Of a stretch of 64,000 nucleotides of DNA, positions 38,520 through 47,129 are shown piece after piece. How positions within the stretch are numbered: the first letter of the stretch is position 1; each line of letters starts with the position of its first letter. Made by a program: the position numbers and the translations under genes. The notes beneath the pieces were generated by a model, which searched no databases, was not told where the DNA came from, and saw only the letters and a program-made list of their open reading frames with translations. Source of the DNA: Prosthecobacter debontii (GTDB lineage: Bacteria > Verrucomicrobiota > Verrucomicrobiia > Verrucomicrobiales > Akkermansiaceae); NCBI GenBank assembly GCA_945873125.1, contig CAMCBV010000004.1:1-64000 (forward strand), read 5' to 3'.

Positions 38520-39983
38520 TTACGCGAGGGCTTCTTCAAAAGCCGCGATGAGGGTTTCCACCGGTTCCGTTCCGACTGAGACGCGTAGCAAATTCGATGG
38601 AACCCCGCAGTCTTCACACCAGTCGAGTTCGTCGTAGTGTGCAAGGAGGGTATAGGGACAAACGAGAGTGAAAGGAGTTCCGAAAGATGGACCCTTGCAG
38701 AGTTTCAGGCTATCGTAAACTTTCGGAGCTTTTTTTGGATTTGCCAGGGTGATGGAGAGCAATCCGCCATAGCCGCCTTGCTTGCGTTTGATCGAATCGA
38801 AATTCGCGGTATGGATCAGGGATGGGTGCCAGACTGAGGCGATGGCGGGATGATTTTTGAGGAACTCGACAAGTTTCAGAGCATGCTCATTAATCAGTTC
38901 ATTGCGTTTGGCGTAGCCTTTGAGATTCGAGAGCAGCACCTCGGCATCCGCGATGTAGAGCGGTGCGCACTCCGCAGCATCGGCGGAAATGGAATCACGT
39001 AGTTCCGCAATCAAATCCGAATCTGGGCGCAGGGTAAGGGCTCCTGCCATGACATCGCCAGCTCCGGAAACCCATTTCGTGAGAGAAGAAGTCAGGATGT
39101 CACAGTAAGGCAAGACATCGACATTGAGAGGTCCGGTGGCTGAGTCGTCAAGGACGAGAGGGGTCTTGGAAAACGCGCATGCTTCCGAGACGCGCTTTAG
39201 ATCGATGGTGCGCAGCAGCGGATTGGAAGGGATTTCCGTAAAGACCCCGGCAAATTCGCCGCCGCGAATGCGTTGGATCGCTTCATCGAAGGATTCGCCA
39301 GAAGCATCGTTGAGATAAACCACGCCATTGCCAAATCGCTCTTGGATTTTGAGGGAATCGACGTAAGGAAACTCAATTTGCAGAGTTTTTTTTCCTTCTC
39401 GGACACCGGGTAAAGAGCGCAGGGCGGCAAGTGCGGCGGATATGCCGCTGGAGAAAATGAACGTGTCCTCAGCTTGTCCACCGTTGAAATTGGCGATGGC
39501 ACGGGAGAGGAGATGAGATTTAGAGCCTTCGCGGATTTCTCCGTCAAGAAAGTCCTGAGCTTGTCGGGATGAGATGCCTTCGCCGGAAAAGCGCCAGTAG
39601 AGATCGGAAAGTTTTTTGACTTTTTCAGGGAAGATCAGGGCATGCAGGCCGTGAAAAGAAGCGCTGCGGATGGCCGTTTCGGCCTGGCGTTCCAGCCAAC
39701 GATGCGCGCGTTGGGCGGAAATTTTTGTAGGTAGCACCAACACATCTTCGCCTTCGGAGGTGAGTTCGGCGCGCGCGTTATCGAAGATACGCTCGACGGA
39801 TGGGTGTTTGAAAAAACGTGGATATCCCGTGCGGAGCCGACGGATTATTTTTTCACGACCCTCCTCATAGCCGACGACTGCATCCCAGGTAGGGAGACAG
39901 ACAGAACAAGCATGGGTGGAATCCGGTAAAGGCATACCGAGATCTTCCTCTTGCCAGGCGGGGGCTGCTAACAAATCGCGCAC
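38520..39983 (-). CDS. Cys/Met-metabolism PLP enzyme, cystathionine gamma-synthase-like (fungal Str2 type)
   Basis: 487 residues from a GTG start; ATG 39935 (MPLPDSTHACSV) is an alternative. The PLP lysine lies in DILTSSLTKWVSGAGDV, with LDDSATGPLN and IFSSGISAALAAL completing the fold-type I site. The first 70 residues, with LPDSTHACSVCLPTWDAVVGYEEG and TGYPRFFKHPSVE, are unlike E. coli MetB and resemble, from memory, fungal cystathionine gamma-synthases. It probably makes cystathionine from an activated homoserine and cysteine, feeding methionine synthesis with MetH. It stands alone on the minus strand. Confidence 0.75.
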   Translation of the reverse strand: MRDLLAAPAWQEEDLGMPLPDSTHACSVCLPTWDAVVGYEEGREKIIRRLRTGYPRFFKHPSVERIFDNARAELTSEGEDVLVLPTKISAQRAHRWLERQAETAIRSASFHGLHALIFPEKVKKLSDLYWRFSGEGISSRQAQDFLDGEIREGSKSHLLSRAIANFNGGQAEDTFIFSSGISAALAALRSLPGVREGKKTLQIEFPYVDSLKIQERFGNGVVYLNDASGESFDEAIQRIRGGEFAGVFTEIPSNPLLRTIDLKRVSEACAFSKTPLVLDDSATGPLNVDVLPYCDILTSSLTKWVSGAGDVMAGALTLRPDSDLIAELRDSISADAAECAPLYIADAEVLLSNLKGYAKRNELINEHALKLVEFLKNHPAIASVWHPSLIHTANFDSIKRKQGGYGGLLSITLANPKKAPKVYDSLKLCKGPSFGTPFTLVCPYTLLAHYDELDWCEDCGVPSNLLRVSVGTEPVETLIAAFEEALA

Positions 39984-40164
39984 CGGTGCTAGATGGCTTC
40001 TTGGGTTCGAATGGGCAAGCCTGTTTTAACGGTTTTTGACGTGGATGATGGCCCGACTGGCATATTTTCGGTTCCACGCACCAAGAGACCGCTTTGTCCT
40101 TGCTTCAGGGGCTTGAGTGGTGAGAATCCGCGCCCCGACCCGCGGAGCACGGTTGATTCATCAA

Positions 40165-41166
40165 ATGGAAGACAAAGATTTCAGTCAAGTCATCGAAGAT
40201 ATAGGTGCCGTTATCTCGGCGCATCACAGCTTCCTGCTCATGAGCCATGTCAGGCCGGATGGCGATGCGATTGGCTCGCAGATCGCTCTGGGTTTTTCGC
40301 TGATGGCGATGGGTAAAGAAGTTTACCTCGTCAATGAGGACGGGGTTCCTGAAAGTCTGGAGTTTTTGAAAGGCTCTGAAAAAGTGACCCTTCCACCAAA
40401 AGAAGCCATTGAGGTGGATGTGGCAATCGCGCTGGATACCGCAACCAAACCGAGGTTAGGCGACAAGTCGCTTCATGCCGCTTCTAAGGCGAAAGTCTGG
40501 CTCAATATTGACCATCATATTTCCAATCCAGCCTATGGAGATGTGAACTTGATCAATGCAAGAAAGCCAGCAACTGGTCAGATCGTATACGAATTGCTGA
40601 TCGCCTTGGGTTATCCGATTCCGGACGAGACGCGTGATGCGATTTATGTGGCCGTATCCACGGATACGGGATCTTTCCAATACGCTTCGACCACCGCAGA
40701 GACATACGTGCTGGGAGCCGATTTGATTCGACGCGGTTTGAATGTCGGAAAAATCAATGCGGATACCTATGACAACCATCCTTACCGCAGGTTGGAATTG
40801 ATGCGTGCGTTGCTGAATACCCTGCAAATTTCAGAAGACGGCCAACTGGCATACTGGGAGTTATTGGACAAGACGCGTATGGATCTGGACTTGCAACCGG
40901 ATGACAGCGAGGGATTGATTGACATGATCCGCTCGGTGAAAGGTGTCCGTGTCGCTGTCTTTTTCGAAGAACTTCCGGATGGAAAAATCCGGGTGTCGAT
41001 GCGCTCCAAGGATTCCGGAGTCAATGTATGCGATGTAGCGATGACATTCGGTGGTGGGGGGCATGCTTTGGCTGCTGGAATCCGGATGGCAGGACCGCTC
41101 GTCGATGCGAAGCCAAGGGTTTTATCGGCCCTTAGGTCGGCATTGGCTTCGCAAAACAATTTTTAA
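40165..41166 (+). CDS. nrnA: DHH-family phosphoesterase, nanoRNase/pAp phosphatase
   Basis: 333 residues from MEDKDFSQVIED; the frame is open 16 codons earlier from GTG 40117. The DHH domain has SHVRPDGDAIGS, ALDTA and NIDHHISN, and the C-terminal DHHA1 domain has FGGGGHALAAGI. NrnA degrades short oligoribonucleotides and 3'-phosphoadenosine 5'-phosphate. The order nrnA-truB-ribF is common in bacteria (usually after infB-rbfA, which are absent here). Six bases separate it from truB. Confidence 0.88.
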   Translation: MEDKDFSQVIEDIGAVISAHHSFLLMSHVRPDGDAIGSQIALGFSLMAMGKEVYLVNEDGVPESLEFLKGSEKVTLPPKEAIEVDVAIALDTATKPRLGDKSLHAASKAKVWLNIDHHISNPAYGDVNLINARKPATGQIVYELLIALGYPIPDETRDAIYVAVSTDTGSFQYASTTAETYVLGADLIRRGLNVGKINADTYDNHPYRRLELMRALLNTLQISEDGQLAYWELLDKTRMDLDLQPDDSEGLIDMIRSVKGVRVAVFFEELPDGKIRVSMRSKDSGVNVCDVAMTFGGGGHALAAGIRMAGPLVDAKPRVLSALRSALASQNNF

Positions 41167-41172
41167 TTCAAG

Positions 41173-41907
41173 ATGAGAAAACAAGTTGAAGAATATTCCG
41201 GACCAAGTGGGGTGCTGCTGGTCGACAAAGCTCCTGATATGACATCGCATGATGTCGTTGCTATTGCCAGACGTGCTTTGAATACGAAAAAAATTGGTCA
41301 TTGCGGCACGCTTGATCCGATGGCGACAGGCTTGCTCATGCTGGTGATCGGCAAAGCCACGAAAATTCAGGATTTACTGATGAGTGAGGACAAGGTTTAC
41401 GAAGGGACGCTGACATTGGGTCAGCGAACCAGTACCCAGGATAAAGAGGGTGAAGTCTTGGAGACGCGCGAGGTCGGAAATTTATCCGAAGCGGATGTGC
41501 GGGCGGCATTCGATGTCTTCAAGGGTGAATTTGAACAGATGCCTCCGATGGTTTCCGCTATCAAGATGGATGGCGTGCCGCTGTATAAACTGGCTCGCAA
41601 AGGCGTGGAGGTCGAGCGTAAGCTTCGGCCTGTGCGTGTGACAGGTTATGAGATCAAACGGGTTGAACTTCCCGAGGTCGATTTCCGGGTTCATTGTTCG
41701 AAAGGATTTTATGTGCGGACCTATGCGAACGATATCGGTGAAAACCTTGGTTGCGGTGCTCACTTGAGTGCTTTGCGTCGTACACAATCTGGGAAGTTCG
41801 ATTTGGAACGGTCCGTGACCGTTGCTCAACTTAAAGAAGCCAATCCGGAGATATTGCTCAAAGCATTGATCTCCTTGGCAGAAATTTCATTGATGCGAGG
41901 TGCGTGA
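41173..41907 (+). CDS. truB: tRNA pseudouridine(55) synthase TruB
   Basis: 244 residues. The catalytic aspartate lies in KIGHCGTLDPMATGLL; the preceding GVLLVDKAPDMTSHDVV and later KGFYVRTYANDIG and GAHLSALRRTQSGKF are family signatures. It converts U55 in the T-loop of tRNAs to pseudouridine. It is shorter than E. coli TruB (314) and lacks the C-terminal PUA extension, as in many other bacteria. It is the middle gene of a tight operon (6 bp and 3 bp gaps). Confidence 0.93.
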   Translation: MRKQVEEYSGPSGVLLVDKAPDMTSHDVVAIARRALNTKKIGHCGTLDPMATGLLMLVIGKATKIQDLLMSEDKVYEGTLTLGQRTSTQDKEGEVLETREVGNLSEADVRAAFDVFKGEFEQMPPMVSAIKMDGVPLYKLARKGVEVERKLRPVRVTGYEIKRVELPEVDFRVHCSKGFYVRTYANDIGENLGCGAHLSALRRTQSGKFDLERSVTVAQLKEANPEILLKALISLAEISLMRGA

Positions 41908-41910
41908 GAA

Positions 41911-42828
41911 ATGATGCTAATCCGTCTCGACAAGCTTGAGGACCTGGTCAGGCAGCAAGGGCCCCTCCACTTGGCGTTGGGCGTGTTCGATGGTGTGCAC
42001 AAAGGTCATCAGGTGGTGATCGATCAGGCAGTACGGGCCGCGCGCGCGAGCGGCGGATTGTCGTTTGTCGTGACTTTTTCGCCTCATCCGATTCAGGTGA
42101 TTGCAGCCAACAAAGCTCCGCTTTGCTTGCTCGCGAGCCTGGAAGAAAAGGCGGCATTGATGCATTCCCACGGGGTGGATGGACTCTTGGTGATTCATTT
42201 TGACCAAGATTTCGCATCGCTGGCGGCTGAGGATTTTGTGCGAAAACTCTGCGAGGCGGATGTGGCTTCAATCTCCGTGGGTGAGGATTGGCGCTTTGGA
42301 AACAAGAGGCTGGGGGATGTGGCTCTTCTCAGGAGGATGGCGGTCGAATTCGGGTTTGAGTTGGTGGCGGTTGCGCCTGTGATCTGGGACGAGGAGCGGA
42401 TTAGTAGTAGCCGGATCCGCCAGGCGATAGGTTCAGGAAATTTCAATGCGGTCGAGGCGATGTTAGGTCGTCCCTATGTAATTTCTGGTAAAGTGGTCGA
42501 AGGCCGTAAGCTCGGCAGGACGCTCGGTTTTCCCACAGCAAACCTGCATTTCACAGAAATGCAGCTGCCCAAAGACGGGGTATGGTTGGTCGAGGTAAAT
42601 GGCCAACAGCGAGGTATCGCCAATCTCGGTATGCAACCGACTGTAAATGGTAGCCAGCGCACCCTTGAGGTGCACATTTTCGATTTTTCCGCGGATCTAT
42701 ACGGACACATGCTAAGGATACGGTTCCTGCATTTCATTAGGGAGGAGCGTAAATTTCCCAGTATCGACGCACTGCGGGAACAGATTTCGGCAGATGTTCA
42801 ATTGGCACGAAAAATAGCCCTTGATTAA
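41911..42828 (+). CDS. ribF: Bifunctional riboflavin kinase/FAD synthetase
   Basis: 305 residues. The N-terminal FAD synthetase has the nucleotidyl-transferase motif LGVFDGVHKGHQ and SSSRIRQAIGSG; the C-terminal flavokinase begins at about residue 190 with GRKLGRTLGFPTANL and contains GIANLGMQPT and LEVHIFDF. It makes FMN and FAD from riboflavin. It follows truB by three bases. Confidence 0.93.
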   Translation: MMLIRLDKLEDLVRQQGPLHLALGVFDGVHKGHQVVIDQAVRAARASGGLSFVVTFSPHPIQVIAANKAPLCLLASLEEKAALMHSHGVDGLLVIHFDQDFASLAAEDFVRKLCEADVASISVGEDWRFGNKRLGDVALLRRMAVEFGFELVAVAPVIWDEERISSSRIRQAIGSGNFNAVEAMLGRPYVISGKVVEGRKLGRTLGFPTANLHFTEMQLPKDGVWLVEVNGQQRGIANLGMQPTVNGSQRTLEVHIFDFSADLYGHMLRIRFLHFIREERKFPSIDALREQISADVQLARKIALD

Positions 42829-42855
42829 ATACTGTTTATATGAACAGTATTTGTC

Positions 42856-42990
42856 ATGAGCTCACGCGAATATAGGAGATTGAGATGGAAACTGCTGCGA
42901 ATCGAATGGCGAAGAAAAATTTCCATCTGGATGCGAGATTGGCATAAGGTCGAGCAGCACCAAGAAGAGCAGCTTGAATTCAGACTTTAG
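42856..42990 (+). CDS. Possible small basic protein, 44 aa
   Basis: An ATG 27 bases after ribF opens a 44-residue frame, MSSREYRRLRWKLLRIEWRR onward, ending HQEEQLEFRL. It is strongly basic and amphipathic in its first 30 residues. Nothing lies on the other strand. It could be a real peptide co-transcribed with ribF or chance. Function unknown. Confidence 0.35.
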   Translation: MSSREYRRLRWKLLRIEWRRKISIWMRDWHKVEQHQEEQLEFRL

Positions 42991-43096
42991 GACCCCCGTC
43001 AAATCTGTGGTTATGATCCTTGAGTTTTTTTAACAATCTGGGATTTTGCGCTTACCCTTTTAAGCTCGGGTGTTTATAGGTTTAAGAATACTTCGC

Positions 43097-45550
43097 ATGC
43101 GATTTCCTTTCATTGTAGATTTTCCGAGTTGTGGCCTTGTGCTCTCAATTTCTTTCGCGCTTTGTTCGATCGGTTTGACTCAGGAAATCAAACCGAGTTC
43201 ACCCCTTGCAGCGCAAGAGTTACAGAGACGCCGGGTGGCAGTCGAAGAGGGACAAATGTTGTTGCTAAAGGGTGACGAGGCCTATTTGGCGGGTCATTTC
43301 AAAGATGCGGTTGATGCTTATGCTGGAGCGACATCAGCCCTGCCTGATTCACCTGCAACCCTCGAACTCAGAAACTCGGCACTGGAGAGATACGCCCAGG
43401 CCTCGGTTGAACATGCCAAGTCATTGGCAAGGAAAGGCAGAATTGAAGAGGCTAAGGCAGCGATTGATGTGGTTTTGGCCAAAGACGTCACTCCCAATCA
43501 TCCAGCGGCCATCGCGGCACGCAACGCCCTTGACGATCCGATTCGAACCAACCCTGCACTCACTGCTGAGCATGCCAAAAATGTGGATCAGGTCAGAAGA
43601 CTGCTTTACATGGCAGATGGCGCCTATGATCTCGGAAAATTTGATGAGGCAAAACAACATTACAACGAAATTTTAAAAATCGATCCTCACAATCATGCTG
43701 CGACTCGGGGATTGGAGCGGGTGGCGAGTGAAAAAACGAACTATTTCCAATCGGCATACAAACAAACCCGTGCTGAGGCTTTGATGGAGTTGGCAGCCAC
43801 TTGGGAATTGCCCTCGGAAACCAGCCTAGTGGTTCCTCCCGCACCCGTAGTAGCTAAGGATACCCAGCAAAGTTCTTACATTCCCCTGGGTAACAAGCTC
43901 AGTCGCATCATCATTCCGAAATTCATTGTTGAAAATGTGACCTTGTTGGAAGCCGTGGATGTATTGAGGGCCAGAACCATGGAGAACGATGTTTTCGAAT
44001 TGGTTCAAGATCTCAAAGGAATCAATATTACGGTGAATCTTGGTGATCCGATGGCTTCTCCGGCCAAACAAATATTGGAAAAGCGATTCGATCTGAAACT
44101 TGCAAATGTTCCGGTTGAATCCATCCTCAAATATATCACAAGCATGACGCAGACCGGTTTTCGGTATGATGATCATGCGGTTACAATCCATCATCGGGGA
44201 GCTGCCGGAGGCGGTTTGATATCCCGTACTTATCGAGTTCCTCCCGATTTTATGGGTAACCTTTCTGCTGGTGCGACAAACAAAACAAAGGATGAAGATA
44301 TTTTCAATGCCAAGCCAGAGGTCAATGGAATGATGGCCCAACGAATGGGGGCTCAGGAAGCTTTAGCTCAACAAGGTGTTTCGTTTGCCGACGGTGCTTC
44401 AGCAACCTACAATCCTTCCAGCAATACCTTGTTGGTCATCAACACGGCAAACAATCACGACATTATTCAACAGATCATTGACACGATCGTGAGCACAGAA
44501 CCGGTCATTGTGTCTGTAAAAGTCACGATGGTGAAAGTTGAAAAGAGCATATTGGAAGAACTCGGGTTTGATTGGATGCTCAATGATTTCGGACTGGGCG
44601 GTGGAAGTGGGCCGGCTCCGAACCGTGGATACCTATCTGGAGGAACCGTGGGCAGCGGAACCATCATCGACGATTTCCCCATTGTGCCGGGCAATCCGAC
44701 CCCACGTAATCCGCTCACCGCCGGTAACCGCAGTGGAGACGCCGCATTTGCAAGGTATGATTTGGATCAGCTTCTGGGTGCAGGGGCGAGCCGTACGGTT
44801 GAGCAATTTGACCGGGGTCCTGGAATTATTGGAGTCAATGGCGTGGTAAACGATACGACTATCGCCATGTTGATGCGGGGATTAGATCAGAAAAAAGCAG
44901 CGGACATTCTCGCCACGCCCTCGGTTACCACTCGCAGCGGTCAAGCAGCCTCCATCACGATGGTCAAGGAGTTCATGTATGCGACAGAATATGACCCGCC
45001 GGAATTGCCTCAAAGTATCGGCACTTTTAACAATCCCGTCTTTGACGATCAGGGTAACCAAATTGGTGTGGATTCGGTTACGGTGACACCCCCGATTATT
45101 CCAGCGTTTCCCAGCTCATTCGAAACTCGTGACATAGGAGTTTTTCTTGAGGTTCTGCCGACAGCTGATGCAAACCGTCAATACATCGATGTGGCGTTAA
45201 AACCGGTCATGACCGATTTCGATGGTTTTGTGAATTACGGCACACCGGTCAATTTTGTTGCCAACGGCACGACCACCGTCCTTGCGGAAAATCCGATTTT
45301 AATGCCGGTATTCAGTGTGAAAAAAGTGGATACCAGTATGGTTATTGCGGACGGAGCGACGGTTGTGGTTGGTGGTTTACTTAAAGAATCTCTCACAACG
45401 GTTCATGACAAAACTCCAATCCTTGGCAATCTTCCGATGGTGGGTAGGCTTTTTCAAAACAATGGTACGAAACACATTTCTACAGCGATATTGTTTTTCG
45501 TGAATGTCGAATTGGTTGATCCAACTGGCAGACCGTATCGCAAGCGCTGA
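43097..45550 (+). CDS. Outer-membrane secretin with TPR N-terminus (Amuc_1098-like pilus secretin)
   Basis: About 817 residues from MRFPFIVDFPS; an upstream GTG at 43070 is possible. A signal sequence (LVLSISFALCSIGLTQE) is followed by TPR-like helices (about 40-220), short secretin N-domains (about 270-420, with VENVTLLEAVDVL and NVPVESILKYITS) and the secretin pore domain (about 440-817: ILATPSVTTRSGQAASI, DIGVFLEVLPTAD, VVVGGLLKESLTTVHDKTPILGNLPMVGRLFQ). The last block is the family signature. In Akkermansia the Amuc_1098 secretin is part of a pilus-like locus; other pilus genes are not nearby here. It should form a multimeric outer-membrane channel. Confidence 0.85.
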   Translation: MRFPFIVDFPSCGLVLSISFALCSIGLTQEIKPSSPLAAQELQRRRVAVEEGQMLLLKGDEAYLAGHFKDAVDAYAGATSALPDSPATLELRNSALERYAQASVEHAKSLARKGRIEEAKAAIDVVLAKDVTPNHPAAIAARNALDDPIRTNPALTAEHAKNVDQVRRLLYMADGAYDLGKFDEAKQHYNEILKIDPHNHAATRGLERVASEKTNYFQSAYKQTRAEALMELAATWELPSETSLVVPPAPVVAKDTQQSSYIPLGNKLSRIIIPKFIVENVTLLEAVDVLRARTMENDVFELVQDLKGINITVNLGDPMASPAKQILEKRFDLKLANVPVESILKYITSMTQTGFRYDDHAVTIHHRGAAGGGLISRTYRVPPDFMGNLSAGATNKTKDEDIFNAKPEVNGMMAQRMGAQEALAQQGVSFADGASATYNPSSNTLLVINTANNHDIIQQIIDTIVSTEPVIVSVKVTMVKVEKSILEELGFDWMLNDFGLGGGSGPAPNRGYLSGGTVGSGTIIDDFPIVPGNPTPRNPLTAGNRSGDAAFARYDLDQLLGAGASRTVEQFDRGPGIIGVNGVVNDTTIAMLMRGLDQKKAADILATPSVTTRSGQAASITMVKEFMYATEYDPPELPQSIGTFNNPVFDDQGNQIGVDSVTVTPPIIPAFPSSFETRDIGVFLEVLPTADANRQYIDVALKPVMTDFDGFVNYGTPVNFVANGTTTVLAENPILMPVFSVKKVDTSMVIADGATVVVGGLLKESLTTVHDKTPILGNLPMVGRLFQNNGTKHISTAILFFVNVELVDPTGRPYRKR

Positions 45551-45563
45551 TTTCAAATTGTTT

Positions 45564-47129
45564 ATGCCAGATCCCAATATCGATCCTGAGAATTATTCCA
45601 TTGATGAAATGTTAGACCGGTTGAAAAGCCGCAATGACAGGGTATCTCAGGATGATGGTGAGTTGGTGACGAGATCAGATGGAACGACGGCTGTAAAGGT
45701 AAGGAAACGTAAACGCCGTACAGACCAAACCAAGGATAAGTTAAAGGCGCATAATCAACGTATCCAGTTGGTTCAAATTGCGGGTTTCATGATTTTCTTG
45801 GTCGCATTGCTCTTCATAGGGGGAGGTTTGATTCTTTATTCAAACAGTTCCGTTTTTTATGATGATTTCATCACCAAGATTGAATGCGCAACAGGGAGCA
45901 AAGCGAAAATCCAGCAATTCAGAATGAATCCGGTGACCGCATCTTCTGCGCGCCTGGAAATGAATTGGCCAAAAGAGCATGCGTTAGAACGACTGGAGGC
46001 AAATGATTTAATGGCGAAGATCGCTCCTATCAGCTTTTTTGGAAGAATCTTTCAGGGTCAGGAGGCGGTTGCGGCCAAGGGCAATCTGTTTTTGAAGGCG
46101 CCGCAATTTCAAGAGCCCTTATCCGGCAAAACAGCAAGCAAGGAAGTATCCAAGATCAAATTCGGCCGCTACTCGGTGAATAGCTTGAATGTCTTTTTTT
46201 CTGATCAACAGCCATGGACTCGGATGATTGAAAACGTCGAGGCTTCATATCTGCCGGTGAAAACCAGCAAGGGTGACGAGATCCGTTTGAACCAAGGACT
46301 TTTGAAAATGAAGGGTTGGCCATCATTGCAGCTTGATCGGGCATACATCCAAGTCAGAGATCAGGAGTTTGATATCAAGAGCATGCGATTCCAGATGCCT
46401 TCCAAGTCGAATCAGAAAATTCATGAAGGTGGTTCGATCAATCTGTCAGGCATCATAAAACCATCGGGTGAAAATGTGACCCATCAGCTCTCTGTGGGTG
46501 TGGACTCATTTCAGATCTCAGCTCTGCTTGGGAATGGCTTGGGTCGTTTTTTTGAAGGTAAAGTCATTACAAATCCTGATGAGACTTCCAACTCACTCCA
46601 ATTCACCCCCGGTTCCGGACAAGATGCCTTACTGAGACTGAATATGTCGAACGCTCTTGATTCGCGTATCGGGCTTTCTCAATTCGAGTTTTTGGGACAA
46701 CTCGCCATTGCGTTGGATGATCGCTGGTATGAATTTCCGTTCTTTGATGATGAAGTGAAGTTGCTCATGAAGAGGAGTGGTGACATGATCCAGCTCGAGG
46801 AAATTGATTTGTTGCAACGCACCAGAATGGTCGTGCGTGGCTCCCTTTCGGTCAAGGATGAGACTGGAACTATTTCAGGAACGCTCAAAATCGGTATTCC
46901 CCAAATCATTATCACCGCATCTAAAAACCGTCGCCTTGATGCGTTGTTCGGACCCGTTACCGAGGCTTATCGCTGGATTCAACTGGAAGTGGGAGGAACT
47001 GGGGTGGCACCCGTTGACAATTTCAAGGAGCTGTATCAAGCCGTCAAGCTCAGCAGTATTCCGGAAGTTAAAACCGATCCAGCGGCAAATGGCGTCGATT
47101 CTTTTGATCGTTTGATCGAAGTCAAATAA
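45564..47129 (+). CDS. Single-pass membrane protein, AsmA-like body, partner of secretin
   Basis: 521 residues from MPDPNIDPENYSIDEMLDRL, 13 bp after the secretin stop; an earlier start would overlap that gene. A basic cytoplasmic segment (VRKRKRRTDQTKDKLK) precedes one membrane helix (about 72-95, AGFMIFLVALLFIGGGLILY). The periplasmic rest consists of beta-strands and includes patterns such as GRYSVNSLNVFFSD and LSGIIKPSG, suggestive of AsmA-like lipid-bridging proteins; this is inference. It probably works with the secretin upstream, perhaps bridging inner and outer membranes. Its end overlaps the convergent phosphatase by 8 bp. Confidence 0.65.
   Translation: MPDPNIDPENYSIDEMLDRLKSRNDRVSQDDGELVTRSDGTTAVKVRKRKRRTDQTKDKLKAHNQRIQLVQIAGFMIFLVALLFIGGGLILYSNSSVFYDDFITKIECATGSKAKIQQFRMNPVTASSARLEMNWPKEHALERLEANDLMAKIAPISFFGRIFQGQEAVAAKGNLFLKAPQFQEPLSGKTASKEVSKIKFGRYSVNSLNVFFSDQQPWTRMIENVEASYLPVKTSKGDEIRLNQGLLKMKGWPSLQLDRAYIQVRDQEFDIKSMRFQMPSKSNQKIHEGGSINLSGIIKPSGENVTHQLSVGVDSFQISALLGNGLGRFFEGKVITNPDETSNSLQFTPGSGQDALLRLNMSNALDSRIGLSQFEFLGQLAIALDDRWYEFPFFDDEVKLLMKRSGDMIQLEEIDLLQRTRMVVRGSLSVKDETGTISGTLKIGIPQIIITASKNRRLDALFGPVTEAYRWIQLEVGGTGVAPVDNFKELYQAVKLSSIPEVKTDPAANGVDSFDRLIEVK

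Noticed and set aside
39990..40060. tRNA-like GGTTCGAAT stretch near 40005
   Set aside because: No acceptor or anticodon stem can be formed around it.
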